From positions 744,001 to 808,000 of the forward strand of contig CP145420.1 in the NCBI GenBank assembly GCA_036867785.1: a DNA stretch of 64,000 nt, given 5' to 3'. Below the pieces are notes generated by a model. That model was given only the letters and a program-made list of their open reading frames with translations, searched no databases and was not told where the DNA came from. Shown one piece after another: positions 34,926-46,219 of this stretch (the stretch's first letter is position 1; each line of letters begins with the position of its first letter). The position numbers and the translations under genes are program-made. The stretch is from Plasmodiophora brassicae (taxonomy: Eukaryota; Endomyxa: Phytomyxea; Phytomyxea; Plasmodiophorida).

Positions 34926-35960
34926 CTACGACGTCGCCCACAGCTTCTTTGGTAAGTTGTTTCGATTACCGGCTTCCTTCAACTGGAACAGACGCTGTGC
35001 TCGCTGGTCGATCGTTCCGCCACACTTCAGGCCCGCCCGCTGCAACGTTGTCTTCAGCCCATCCAGGCCCATCGCCCGCATAGACTGCCAGTCTGGATAC
35101 GCGCTCAGATCGACTTCTTCACATTGCGATTCGGCCGTCGCAGGTCTAGGTCCACAGGCAGGCGCGGGCTCCGGTTCCGGATGCTCTTCGTGACGTTGAG
35201 GTTCGGGTTCCGACGATAATCCATTGACGTCATGCTGATCAGACGGGGCACTGTCATTCGTCGGAGGAGATTCAACTTTGGGCGACTTGGACATCGGCTC
35301 GGCATTGTCGTTAGCAGCAGGCGAGCGCTTCCGCTTCCGAAAGCCGGCTTCAATGGCATCTCGCAGGTCAATACTGACAGCGGCAGGGGCAGCGGTCGCG
35401 TATTCTTTGACGAGTTCGACGGGGGCTTCGACCTTGCGTTCATGACCAAATTTGCAATTCTTGAACCGGTACTTGCACTGGTCGCCATACTTGCACGGTT
35501 CGCGGCGCCTGACGTCGTTCTTGATATCCTTATACTGTTCGACTACGGACGCAGTGGAGGACGACGATGACGACGACGCCTGTTGGTTTTTCCACTCGGC
35601 GAGCGCTTTCTCATCTTCAACATGGCGGACACGCCGTCCAGACAGATCACGACAGGCGGTGAAATTCGATGTCGCTTTCTGACCGACCTTCGCCGACGAT
35701 CCACGCAGAAGGGATCCGAATCCACCCTTGCCGCCGAGCAAGCGCCCGTTCAGATCCAGGCAGGTCGTCCCGACCTCAACAACGTCCTCGTCGGGGCAGA
35801 AATCCGACGCACGACGCAGCACGACATGACCATATGGAATCGACAGGCGGTCGGATATCGCGCATCGGACATCGCCAATGCTGACCTCGCGGCCGTCGTC
35901 GAAGTTGAGACAGGTGGTGCGCCCGTCCCAGCCGCGCACAAGCACCTGAACGAACGTCAT
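34926..35960 (-). CDS. SDE2: SDE2-like protein (ubiquitin-fold, CCCH finger, SAP)
   Basis: A single exon from ATG 35960 ([16 protein letters not shown]) encodes 344 residues. Residues 1-75 form the SDE2 ubiquitin-like fold, ending in the processing motif GGKGGFGS (about 76-83), at which homologues are cut by a deubiquitinase. The conserved segment [12 protein letters not shown] follows. Residues 156-173 show C-x5-C-x6-C-x3-H, a CCCH zinc finger that I do not expect in this family. A disordered charged region leads to a C-terminal SAP-like domain ([20 protein letters not shown]). SDE2 acts in pre-mRNA splicing of selected introns and in genome stability, in the nucleus. A role in removing the tiny introns here is only a guess. 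Confidence 0.85.
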   Translation of the reverse strand: MTFVQVLVRGWDGRTTCLNFDDGREVSIGDVRCAISDRLSIPYGHVVLRRASDFCPDEDVVEVGTTCLDLNGRLLGGKGGFGSLLRGSSAKVGQKATSNFTACRDLSGRRVRHVEDEKALAEWKNQQASSSSSSSTASVVEQYKDIKNDVRRREPCKYGDQCKYRFKNCKFGHERKVEAPVELVKEYATAAPAAVSIDLRDAIEAGFRKRKRSPAANDNAEPMSKSPKVESPPTNDSAPSDQHDVNGLSSEPEPQRHEEHPEPEPAPACGPRPATAESQCEEVDLSAYPDWQSMRAMGLDGLKTTLQRAGLKCGGTIDQRAQRLFQLKEAGNRNNLPKKLWATS

Positions 35961-37354
35961 GACAGCGGACTGTTGCTCCACGGAGTCCGCTCTCGTACTG
36001 CGGACTACTACCGTACCTGCGCACTCGTCGTCACACACTCACACTCCTCCGTCGCGCCACAAGGCAACTGTCCAAAGCAGTCGTTCTTCACAAGGAGCAC
36101 ACATTCAGCGCGGAGACATCGTCTGTGGGAGCGTGGCTGTCCTGACACCCTGTCGTGATCGGCATCATCCAGGATTCCCTTGAAAGCATCCAACGCGGAG
36201 GTAGGCGTTCAAGGGATTCTGGCTGATGTCGGCCGCGAACGAGAACCACTCGATCGGCGCGTCAGCGCAGGAGGCAGCCGTCTTTAAACCTGCATCCGAA
36301 ATGGGTGCAAAACGTGTTCGTCTCGCCGCCCTTTGCTCAGCGCTGGAGCCGTGGTGGCGTGAGCAATGCTCCTGGCAATACCCGGCGACGACGACAGTTA
36401 TGCTCCTGCCAACACGAACCGCCCAGCAGACACCATCAACACCGCCAAGACAACAACACCAACACTAACACTTCAGCAAGAACGACAACAAGAACGGCAA
36501 CAACAAACACGTTGCAGCGGGCAAGCCGTATCAACAAAGCGCCTCGCTCAGCTCGAGGAGCGCCGCGCAGAGCTCGATGCTGGGGAGGCCGAGCTCGATG
36601 CGCAGGAGGTCATCGCACATCGCGTGGATGTCGACTGGCCTCGTCCGCATCGAGCATGACCTCGGCCGCAACGAGCTCGGCGCGCCTCCCAACCAGCTCA
36701 GCACGGCGAACATCGGCAACGGCCTGGCGACGGGCTATGGGAAGCGCAAGACGCGTGTATCACGCGCCGCTGCGACCGCTCGTTGCCGAATCCCATCGGC
36801 CAGGCGTCGGTCGCTCGTCCATGGCACAAGTGGCAACGACACGCCCGTACGTGCACGTGCCGATGAACACGCGCAGCTAGCGACACCGACGTCGGATGCT
36901 GTGACCATCCCGGGTGGATCGCGCTACGGGGGCCGGGTGCGACATGATGACGCTCGCAGCCCGTGTGCAGTCGACGTTGCATGGCAAACAGGGCACCTTC
37001 CGGGAACTGGCGCGTAGTGTCGCCCGTAGTGTGCTCCGGTAGGGTACTCCGACGTATTCCTTGGTGCTTTCCGGGATGGCCCGCAGGTGCTCCGGGTTGT
37101 GCTACTCCGGGTTGTGCTACTGGTAGTAATGTGCGACCAGTCGAGGTACCTACACGCGTTTGACGAACTGCATCGGCGTTTGACGAACTGCATCGGGTCG
37201 TCCGGTCTGCAGTCACGGCGGCCATCAGTGCGCGTTTCGGGTCACTGCGCGATGTATGCAGTTCGGGCTGCAGCGACGAGTGCGTTGGTCGCTGATGTTG
37301 CGAGCGGCTCGGTCGGCAGCCCTGGCTGAGGCTCGCAACTGCAAAAGTGCGGCG
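35961..37354. other. Intergenic or unresolved; no convincing gene
   Basis: Overlapping frames occur on both strands in this GC-rich stretch, a usual effect of codon bias. One plus-strand candidate (36226 to about 36660) would give MSAANENHSIGASAQE and, after an unproven splice, a Gln/Arg/Glu-rich helix (LQQERQQERQQQ..LAQLEERRAELDAGEAELD). It lacks homology and a confirmed splice. Short tandem repeats lie near 37087-37120 (17-base unit GTGCTACTCCGGGTT-type) and 37155-37195 (20-base unit GCGTTTGACGAACTGCATCG, twice). Confidence 0.4.
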
Positions 37355-38395
37355 ATGACGGAGGCGGAGACGGTCGCGGTGGGCGCCGCCCCGGTCGCCG
37401 CTGCTGCTGCTGACGCCGGCACGATGGTCGTCGAGGCCGGCGTATCGGAGCGTCTTGCGGGCAGGGACCGCGGCAGGCATCGGAAGCGCAAGGTGCCGTG
37501 CAATGCCGGCCGTCGTGGTCTACGGTATTGCGGTTTGACATGTGGGGTCGTATTAGGCGGCTGGGAAGTTCTCCGCAGTGCCTCCATTTACCCATTTCGT
37601 CAGCGTTCCGCTTTGCTCTCCTGCAACCCAGGACGTGTTCCTGTCGCTGAAGAATACGTTGCTTGAAAGGTACCGACAACAGTGAGCGACATCGTCGTGG
37701 ACTGACCCGATGCACCCACAGGTTCGCCGGCATGGAAGTCAACCTCGACGATAGTGTCTTTGTTCGTGCCTGCCGTCTGCATTTCACGATCGTCATGCTT
37801 CGTGGCCTTGATGACGAAGCGCGAATGCGGGCGGTGCACGACGCTCTGGAGTCGGTTCGTGATGAGATCCAGCGAATTCTGGGTGAATTGGGTGATGAAC
37901 GTTCCCGATATCGGCTGATGCGCGCCAGCAGGAAACGGGCAGTGCCTCGTACGCCTCGAACGACTTGCAACGATGCAAGTGGAACACCCGGAGAAAGCGC
38001 ACGTCATCTATGCAGAGCCCGTTGCCGATGATGGCCTGGATCGGCTGAAGGCCGCCGCCAAGATCATTATCGACGCGTTGAGTAGGCGGGGTGTGCTGTT
38101 CCATCGCGACCTGCGTCTGCTGTACGACAGAGACTTCAATCCCGACGTGAAGTGGCACTGCACCATTATCAACACCCGGCATCGGCTTGGGCGTCATCGT
38201 CAGCGGGTCCCTGTCGACGCCAGGTCCATCTTGCAGGACTTTGGCATGGCTGCTTGCGAGACTGTCAAGGCCGTTGAACTCTCAGCGTTGAGCGACCTGT
38301 CGGGAGATTCGGACACGGCGAACAAATACTACGGTGACGATCGCTTGTTTATCCTGGTTGCGTCATTGTTGATCCATTGCAGATTGCGCATTTAA
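37355..38395 (+). CDS. ASCC1/AKAP7-like 2H phosphoesterase
   Basis: Exons 37355-37517, 37579-37669, 37722-37882 and 37932-38395 join in frame to 292 residues with introns of 49-61 bases. The mature part begins PPFTHFVSVPLCSPATQDVF, typical of the AKAP7/ASCC1 C-terminal domain. The two H-x-T motifs of the 2H phosphoesterase fold are present: LHFTIVML and WHCTIIN. The end (ILQDFGMAACETVKAVELSALSD) also matches the family. The Ala-rich N-terminus has a basic patch (RDRGRHRKRK) but no KH domain as in ASCC1. It probably processes or binds RNA 2',3'-ends. Whether it serves the ASCC complex is open. Confidence 0.75.
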
Positions 38396-39027
38396 AATTG
38401 ATCTGGACAGCCAGGCCGGCGTATCTGCCAGTGCATCACCTGTGGTTTGTGCGACAGGTCTGTTCTCGGTAGCCGCACCAGCATGCTGTCAGCCCACGTC
38501 TGCCGTTTCGTTTTAGCGTCCCGGGCCGCTTGCGGGTTATAAACGAAGTCTCGTCCGCATTGGTAACACAGACGATGGTTTCGCAACGCACTGCTGCCGC
38601 AAAGGAGGTCATCACCATCATGCATCATTTCTTCTTAAGTGCATGGCAACGTCGTACCGAATATGAACTGGTGGATCGCTTTGCTGGATTGGACTGGCCA
38701 GCTGGACGCGCCGACTGCGTTGCACTGTGGAACGCAATCGCCGGAAGGTGTACAACCCTGGAGATTAACGGGCAGTACCTGCACAAACCACTTCTATCAC
38801 CACAGGGGACGTCGGAAGGTGTACAACCCTGGAGATTAACGGGCAGTACCTGCACAAACCACTTCTATCACCACAGGGGACGTAAAGTTGGCCCTATCCG
38901 TCGCAAGTGATTGACTGGGTCGAGATTGAGTCATGCGCCATGACCTCACGTGTGTCTCGTCGGCGTTGACGTCATTGCTGAAGGACACCGCAAGCACCTA
39001 TATCGGTTCTATTCGATCAAATTTGTC
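38396..39027. other. Intergenic with a tandem duplication
   Basis: No gene is supported. Frames on both strands over 38400-38900 lack recognisable content. A minus-strand frame with CYQCGRDFVYNP (38392-38628) is the only one with a zinc-like pair. A 71-base tandem duplication lies at 38743-38884. Confidence 0.45.
38743..38884 (+). repeat. 71-bp direct tandem duplication
   Basis: The unit starting GGAAGGTGTACAACCCTGG at 38743 repeats at 38814 with only the final base changed. This is a recent duplication or an assembly artefact. Confidence 0.92.
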
Positions 39028-39564
39028 ATGAACGTTACATTATCCACACGCCGTCCTCTGGTCTATGTCGGCATGGCGTCCGATATTATTCACGAGGGCC
39101 ACATCCACATAGTCAAGGTGGCACGAATGCACGGCACCGTCGTCGTCGGCCTGCTGACCGACGCTGCCATCGCTTCGTACAAGCGCCAACCGATCCTGTC
39201 GTACGAATCCCGCAAGACGGTCGTTGAGAACATCAAAGGCGTCGACCTGGTCATCCCTCAGCACGAGCACGATTACCGACCGAACCTGGAGCTGCTACGC
39301 CCCGACTTCGTCGTTCACGGCGACGACTGGCGGTCTGGGCCTCAGGTTCACGTCCGCGAACAGGTCATCGAATGCCTAGCGCAGTGGAACGGCATCCTTG
39401 TCGAACCTGCGTACACAACCGGCATCTCCACCACCGAGATCATCGAACGTTGCCAGCTGCGAACCGCCGCGCCCGTCAAAGCCGACGATCCGGACGCGGC
39501 CATCGTGTCCCCGCCCGTGTCCATTGCCCGGGCCGTGTCCCACGAATCGTTAACACCCACCTAA
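39028..39564 (+). CDS. Nucleotidyltransferase related to phosphonate/PEP-mutase-linked cytidylyltransferases
   Basis: ATG 39028 gives 178 residues in one exon. The protein has the cytidylyltransferase fold: the HxGH motif in [16 protein letters not shown], then [14 protein letters not shown], a dimer-lock segment and [10 protein letters not shown] at the ISTT signature. The run [35 protein letters not shown] and EPAYTTGIS closely follows the cytidylyltransferase domain fused to PEP phosphomutase in some microbes, rather than the glycerol-3-phosphate or ethanolamine-phosphate enzymes. The expected reaction joins CTP with a phospho- or phosphono-alcohol or amine to make CDP-linked head groups. 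No PEP mutase gene is in this window. Confidence 0.82.
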   Translation: MNVTLSTRRPLVYVGMASDIIHEGHIHIVKVARMHGTVVVGLLTDAAIASYKRQPILSYESRKTVVENIKGVDLVIPQHEHDYRPNLELLRPDFVVHGDDWRSGPQVHVREQVIECLAQWNGILVEPAYTTGISTTEIIERCQLRTAAPVKADDPDAAIVSPPVSIARAVSHESLTPT

Positions 39565-39708
39565 CACGTCAGCATGGACGAACCGTCGTCGCTGAATCAT
39601 AAAATGGCTCCTCTTCGGTATTGTTCATTGCCATTGGGCAGGCGGCAACTCTGTCAGTGACGGGCACAGTGTGTGTGTGCCCAGTCGTGCAGTTGGACAA
39701 CGTTGGCG

Positions 39709-42700
39709 ATGGAAGCCCTGGTTCGGTCCCAGATCAGCGACGCGGTCGATCGGAACGATGCGCCCGCTCTGGAGCGTATCCTCAAGGAACAGGTTGAATG
39801 CCAGCGGCAGACACGAACAGAGGGCATGCTGTCCAATGCCGCCCTTGTAATCGCCGCCGAAGCAGCCATCAAGGTGCCTGGCACAGAACCGGGTGCCTTC
39901 CGCTCATCTGAATATGGCCCATCAGCTGGGCCTTGTCGAACGCGCCGAGCGCTGCCTGCACGAGTTCCACCTGAACGACCCGCGGCAGGACCAGTTCCTG
40001 GCCCGGGCCCGACTCGTCGAGGCCCAGATCGCGTACAGCAGGGCGCGCGGCCTGAAAGACCAGGTCTGCGCCGCCGCCAGTCCCTCTGGGCATCACTCAC
40101 CCGCATCTGTGCAGAGCCTGCTGCAGCAGGTGCAGGCCGCCATTGCGTCCGTCAGTAGCGCTCTGGCCATCGCCCTGCGTAACAAGAGGCGCGTCGTCGT
40201 GTTTGGGTGCCAGGTGCTCGCGCACGTCTCTAACAATGACACAGTTACGCGTTCCTGATCTACAACTGCTCGGTCGTGTACTGGACGATCGCCCGGTGCC
40301 TGTTCAGGCCGAACATGCGGAAGCACGCGACCCCGTCCCTGCAGGCCATTACAGACGCCATGATGAAGAACGCCAAGGACCAGATCCCCAAGGACTGGCT
40401 CGTCGAGTTCGTCATCGCGTTGGCGACGTGCTGCGACGATGCGGGCGACGCCGCTGGTGCAGGCAAGAACGCCAACGACGCGCTGGCCCTCGTCAAAGAC
40501 CTGCCCAGGTCCACTCAGGTAAACCGTCCCGCATTCATCGTCTCGTTCGCCCTGTCGACGCTAACGCGCTCGCGGTCCAGATTCGCGTCATTCGGCTGTG
40601 CGTGCACGTGAACAGGGGAAAGGGGTCGATACCGTCGATAGCGCTGCCGCTGACGAGCCTGAAGGCCATCGTCGCCGTCCAGTCGGTGTTGTCGGGCATG
40701 GTGAAGCCCGACCAGGTCGCGGGCAAGCTTCGGGAGGCGCTGCAGGCCGTCGACCAGGACCCGCGTACCGAACCGAAACAGGTACAAGCATGTGGGAAGC
40801 GCGCGCCGTTACGCTGAACGTCATGCAAAGCTGGACCTGAACAAACTGGACGTCGTCGGGGAGATCTCGCGGGTCGCGTTCCACTTCGGGGCGCTGGACG
40901 TCGCGCAGGCCTGCATCGACCATTCGCTGTTCTGCAAGAGCTTCGCCGGGTTGCGGAAGGCGTGGATGCTGGCCGAGCTGACCGGCGCCGAGGTGACGAT
41001 CCAGGCGAAGGAGGCCAACGCCAGGTGCCCCCGGTCCCAGTCGTCGACGTCCTGTCCAGCGCGCTGACAATGCTACGCAGGCGCGCGCTGCCCGACGTGC
41101 GCCTGTCGTGTCTGAAATCGATCACGCAGACGCTGGACGGGTCGTTACGATCGCGTGACGTCGACCTAATCCACGACGTGGCCGCCACGATCTGGAACAT
41201 GGCCCTGCCGCTCTTCCGCGATCAGTACCGGCACGAGATCCACAGTTACCTTCGCAAATGCACCGACGTCCGTCGCCATCCCCCGTCCGTCCCCGCTTAC
41301 GTATCGACTCGTCTCCCGGTAGGCCTTGTGTCTGGTCGACTCCCCGCTGTACGACCTCCGCGTTCAGTTCCACTACGAGCTGGCCCTGTGCGAGCTCGCC
41401 GACGACGATCAAGCCAAAGCGGTACGTCGGGCAAAGCAGACGTGGGCCGACCCCTGACATTGGCGAAAGCGCCGCGAGCTGGACGCGGCCGCCCTGCTGG
41501 ACGGCAGCATCCCTGTCGATCAGTTACCCGCGGAGCTACGCGGCCTGCCGAACGTCGCGGAGTTCCAGCGCCCACTGGACAGGTACCCGCACAGGCTGCA
41601 GTCAACCACGGCGTGTGCGCGGCCCAAAAATAGCGTTCCCTCGACAGGTACATTGTCCCGCTGCGCAAGCGCCTGCAGTTGTGCGCGGGGGCCGCCGGCG
41701 ACCCCGCCGAGGGCGAAGACCGGGCCGTGCTGCTGGTGGAGCACAGCAGCGAGGTCAAGGATCGCCGCGCGAAACGCCGCCTGCTGCTGGCGGCCGCTCG
41801 TCAGGTCGACCTGTGCCCGGAGGGCGACCAGCGCGCCAGGTCGGCGCTGTGGTGGTCGCTGGCGACGCACAGCTGGGCGACCGGCATGCTGGATCTGGCG
41901 GAGCAGTTCGCCGGCAACGTCGTCGCCGTCCACTGGCCGCCGGATGCCACCGGGCGCCCCTGGCTCGTCCAGCAGTGTCGCGCCGAGATGCTGCGGGCGC
42001 AGGTCGCCGAGGCCCGCGGCGACCTCGACGCCGTCCTCGGCGCTTGCACACACGCTCTGGAGGTCAGCGTGTCGTTGCACGCCGACTCCCTCATCGTCGG
42101 CGCCGTTGCCACGCTCTGGAACGTCCTCCGCAAACGAGCGTTCATGACGGATCAAACGACACTGCCGTCGTCGGTCGTCTCCGCCCTCACCAAGGCGCAC
42201 GAAGCGCTCAGGCAGTGCAGTGACCCGTTAGTCGGCCGCCCGTCTCGTCGATCACGTCTCCGATCTGACATCGTGGTCGCAGGGACCGTTCGATGCAGTG
42301 TCAGATCGGTCTGGTGCTCGCTCGAGCCCTGGACGCCCCGGCGGCCAAGAAGGTCTGCATCGACCTGATCGACCCGATCGCGCCCGTGGCGACCGTCGCC
42401 GACCTGCTGCGCGTCCTCGAGCGGGTCAGTCCCGGGTACGCGTTGCCGAAGCCCGCCGACCCCGGCCACGCCATCGACTACGACCTGGCGCAGGTGATCG
42501 TGTTGCTGGAACGGGCGCGAACCGGGGACGCGCGCGCCTCGAGCATGATGCAGGCGAAGGCGATACTGGACCGCCTGACCGACCTGTCGGATCGAGGCCA
42601 TCGCCGTACCCGACTGACGTTGCTGTCGTCGGTCGCCGACGTCGCCTGCGACCTGGGGCAACCGGCCGTCGCCCTGGCGATCTGCGCATCGTCGTGCAAG

Positions 42701-45700
42701 GGAGGCGACGACGACGACGACGACGACCTGGCGTCGTTGTCGTCCATCGAATGCGCCGCTGGGCGATGCCTCGTGTCCCTGGCCGGCAACGAGCCCCTGT
42801 CCCGGGACGCGATCCTACGCGAAGCCGTGCGACACCTCGACCAGGCCGTCCAGGTTCGCCTTTATTCGGTGCTGCCCGCCTCGATGATCCATGACGCCCC
42901 TCCCCCATTGTTCAGTTCGCCGTGCGCGCCGGCAACGTCGCCCTTGTCGAGCAGGCGTGCTCTTGGTTCTGGGCGGCAATCTCGTCCGACCGGGGCCGGC
43001 CGGACGACGACGTTGCCGCGCTGGAGAGCGTCGTACGTGGCACGCTGCGAGCGCCCGGGGCGGCTCCCGAACTTCGCCTGCGCCTGTACGACCTGCTGCT
43101 GTGCAGGTACCGCCGGCGTGCCCTGTTCCAGGTCGACAGCGCTGCGCTGCCGGTGGCGACGTTGCCAACCGGGGTTGACGTTCGGTGCGCTGTAGGAGGC
43201 CGTCGACATCAGCGCGGCGATGCTGAAGGCCCTGCCGGATGCGCTCGGCAGGCGCGTCTGGGAGCACCGCCTGCACTGCCTGGCGGCGCTCGGCGCGCCC
43301 ATCAAACCGGCGTTCGCGAGCGTCCGGGACGCGTCCGCCGGGTTCCAGGCCAAGGTCGACGCGAGGCGCATCGGCGACGTCCGCCAGCGGCTAACCGGGT
43401 GTCTGGGTGTGTGTCTCCACAGGTGTACCTGGACCTGGCGCGGCATGCCAGCGACGAAGGGCAGCAGCTGCGGTTCCTGCAGGAGAGCATCGCCTGCACG
43501 GTGGACGGTTCCGTCGATCGCGCCCTGCACTGGATCGCGCTGGCGCAATGGGCGCACCGGCGCCGGGAGCGCGCCCGCGCCGACGGCGCCCTGCAGGCGG
43601 CCGCCCAGATCCTGTCGCAGCGTACGCCCTCGGCCCGCCCAGACCACTGTTGCCGCCTGTCTCTAACCCCCAACACCCGGGCGCAGTGCACGCGAACGCG
43701 AACGCGAAATCGAAACCGGTGGCGGCGCTCGACGTCCTGCTGGCGTACACGTGCACGCTCCAGGCCGTCTGCAACCCGGACGACGCCGAGCGGGTCGCGT
43801 CCCGCGCCGTCGACCACATCGTCGACGTCCTGCGTCGGTCGCTGGCCCTGATCCGAGGTCGGCGATCACGTTGCCCATCGATCGACGACGTTGACCGGGG
43901 TGGGGCGCGCCGTGCAGGCGACGACGACGTGATGGAGGAGGCGATCAGCGACGCGTCGCTGCGCGCGATGGCGTCCTGCACCGACGACGCGGGCTGCCTG
44001 TCCCGGTCGTCGATCGCGTCCCGCCGCGTCCTGCGGTCGGTGCACAGCGCCCTGGACGGGCGCCTCGTCGACATCCTGCAGGGCCTGGGCCGCGACGACG
44101 TCGTCCTGCCCGTGCTGAACCTGACGCGGTACATCGACGGGCACCTGCTGCCCGGCTGTCCACAGCGTTCGACGCGGACGACGCTGCGCCTGGCGTTGCA
44201 CTGGCATCGGCGCCAGCAGATCGACCGGTGCCGCGCCCTGCTGAACGACGTGCCCAGGGCGGCCGACGACGACGCCGAGGCCGCCAGGCTCATGGCCCGT
44301 CTGGGGCGCTTCCCGGTCGGCGTCGTCGCCCGCGACGCGCCGTCGCCCATGTCGGCACTTCGGGCCCGGTTGGCGACGTGCGCGCGCCTGGACGACGACG
44401 ACGACGACGATGCGATCCGGATGCTGGAGGCGCTGGAGGACGACCTGCGCCCGATGGTTCGGCAGGCGGCGACGCCGACGGCGCGCCTGCTCGGCCGCGT
44501 CTTCCTGGAACTGGCCGACCGGAAGCGGCGTCGCGCGCATCGACCCGTTGACCCGCCGCTCGCCTCGTCGTTCGTCGCCGTCCCAGGTCCAGGGGGGTCG
44601 TCCCCTTCGTCTGCCGCTGCTGACGCCGGGCGCGTCTGACCAGCGCGTGTGTGTGCAGGACGGGATCCCGCGCCGGTCATCGCCTACCTGCAGGCGGCGG
44701 CGGCGGACGGTGCCGGCAGGAGCGACGACGACGACGACGACGGCGATCGGTCGTCGTTCATGCTGGCGAGTCGGGCGCTGAACCTGCTGCCGTCCGGTCG
44801 GCACCGGGCGCGCGCCCACCTGCTGATCGCGATGTCCGGCCGGGGCGACGCCGCCCGCGACGCGATCCGCGAGGCGCGCCTCGCCGACGACATGGCCGTC
44901 GCGTTCCAGGCGGAGGTGGCGATCGCGCGACAGTCGGGCAGCGTAGCGCACCTGGCCATGGCGCTGGAGGCGCACGTGCGCGGCCAGGCGCTCGCGTTGC
45001 TGAGCGCCGACGCCCCGGGCCACGCCGGCGCCGTCCAGGCGCTGTTGCGACGTCGCGCCCGGCTGCTGAAGCGCGGGCGCGCGTTCACGCGGGACGCCGA
45101 CGACGTCGAGCGGCACCTCGGCGCGTGCAGCCAGGCGTGGCGGCGCGTCGCCCTCCGGGACGTCGCCCCCGACACGATCGGGGCGGCGTTGCCCGCCGAC
45201 GTCATCGTTGTCCTGGTCTGCCCCAGCGACGGCGGCGCCCTGGCCGGGGTCGTCGCGCGCGACACGACCCGGATCGCGCACGGCGGGACGGTCGACGAGG
45301 CGGTCGGTGCGGGGGCGCTCGTGCAGATGACGGCAGGCGCCTGACTGCCTGTAGGTGTCGGGGGCGATCGGCGCGGACGGGCTGCCGTCCGACAAGCACG
45401 TCGTCGTCTGCGCGCACGCCGCCTACTTCCCGGTGCCGTTCGAGACGATGCCGTGCTTCGCAGGGGTACACGCGTGCCCGTTGATCGGGGCGGCGGTTCT
45501 GACACCCACATAGTCGCTGAGCGTCGCGCGCGACCTGTCGCTGGCCAGCGTCGAGCAGCGCCTGACGCCGGCGGACGACCTGGTCCCCAGCGACGACGCG
45601 TCGACGTTCGCGCTGGTTGCCGACGACGCCAACGAGGGCGCGGCGGCGCTGGCAGGGGAGGGCTGGAAGGTCGTGGTCAGCCATTGCCGATCGGGCCGCC

Positions 45701-46119
45701 GACGCCTGTGTGATCGTCCGGTGCAGGTGATGTCTGGGGGGATCTCCACCGGGCAGATGCAGGCGGCGCTGACGACGACGTTCTCGTGCGTCACCGTCGT
45801 CTGCCGGACGACCGTGTCGGCCGTGGTCCCGATCGGGAGCCTCTATGCCCTGGATGCGCACCGCCTATCGCTCCTGCACATCGTCGAGCGGATGGGGCCC
45901 CCGCCGCCCGTCGACACAGCAGAGTGCGATTCGCTGTACAGCCGGGCGTTGCACCTGTCGTTGAGCGGGATCGGCGCGATCGTCCTGACGACCGGCACCG
46001 ACAGCGTCGCCGAGTGTGCCGCGTTCTGGCGCGCCGTCGAGCGGCACGACCAGCCGATCGGGCGCATCGCCCGCCCGCCACACACCATCCTCGTCGGCAC
46101 GCCAGGCCGCATCCTATAA
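39709..46119 (+). CDS. CFAP46: Cilia- and flagella-associated protein 46 (CFAP46/TTC40)
   Basis: A many-exon gene of about 1,900 residues. Exon 1 (39709-39873) joins at 39926 across a 52-base intron; further GT-AG introns of about 50-60 bases were seen near 40518, 41030 and 45302. The N-terminal half matches CFAP46: QFLARARLVEAQ, YAFLIYNCSVVYWTIARCLF and RKHATPSLQAITD, followed by long TPR-like helices rich in Ala/Arg. The C-terminus has VVVCAHAAYFPVPFETMP, SVARDLSLASVEQRL and LSLSGIGAIVLTTGTDSVAE, a separase/CHAT-like fold without a visible catalytic His-Cys pair. CFAP46 belongs to the C1d projection of the axonemal central pair and is needed for normal beating, which predicts a motile flagellated stage. 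Interior exon borders were not all resolved. Confidence 0.8.
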
Positions 46120-46219
46120 ACCAGCGCCGACTTCCGCTCAGCGTTCGTACGCCCAAACCGCCAGGCGCACGGGGAGGAGAGCCAGGCAGGCGTGTATGAT
46201 GTGCACACCGTCGTCGTCA

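Noticed and set aside
36226-37330. Candidate coiled-coil gene before the ASCC1-like gene
   Set aside because: No homology, no confirmed splice that keeps the frame, and overlapping frames on both strands. Kept only as an unresolved interval.
43391-45395. Several long minus-strand frames within the CFAP46 region
   Set aside because: They are Arg/Ser/Ala-rich antisense frames in a GC-rich gene. The plus strand has family motifs and splice signals.
44649-46119. First read as a separase (ESP1) gene
   Set aside because: The whole upstream gene matches CFAP46, the catalytic His and Cys are missing, and CFAP46 itself ends in this kind of fold.
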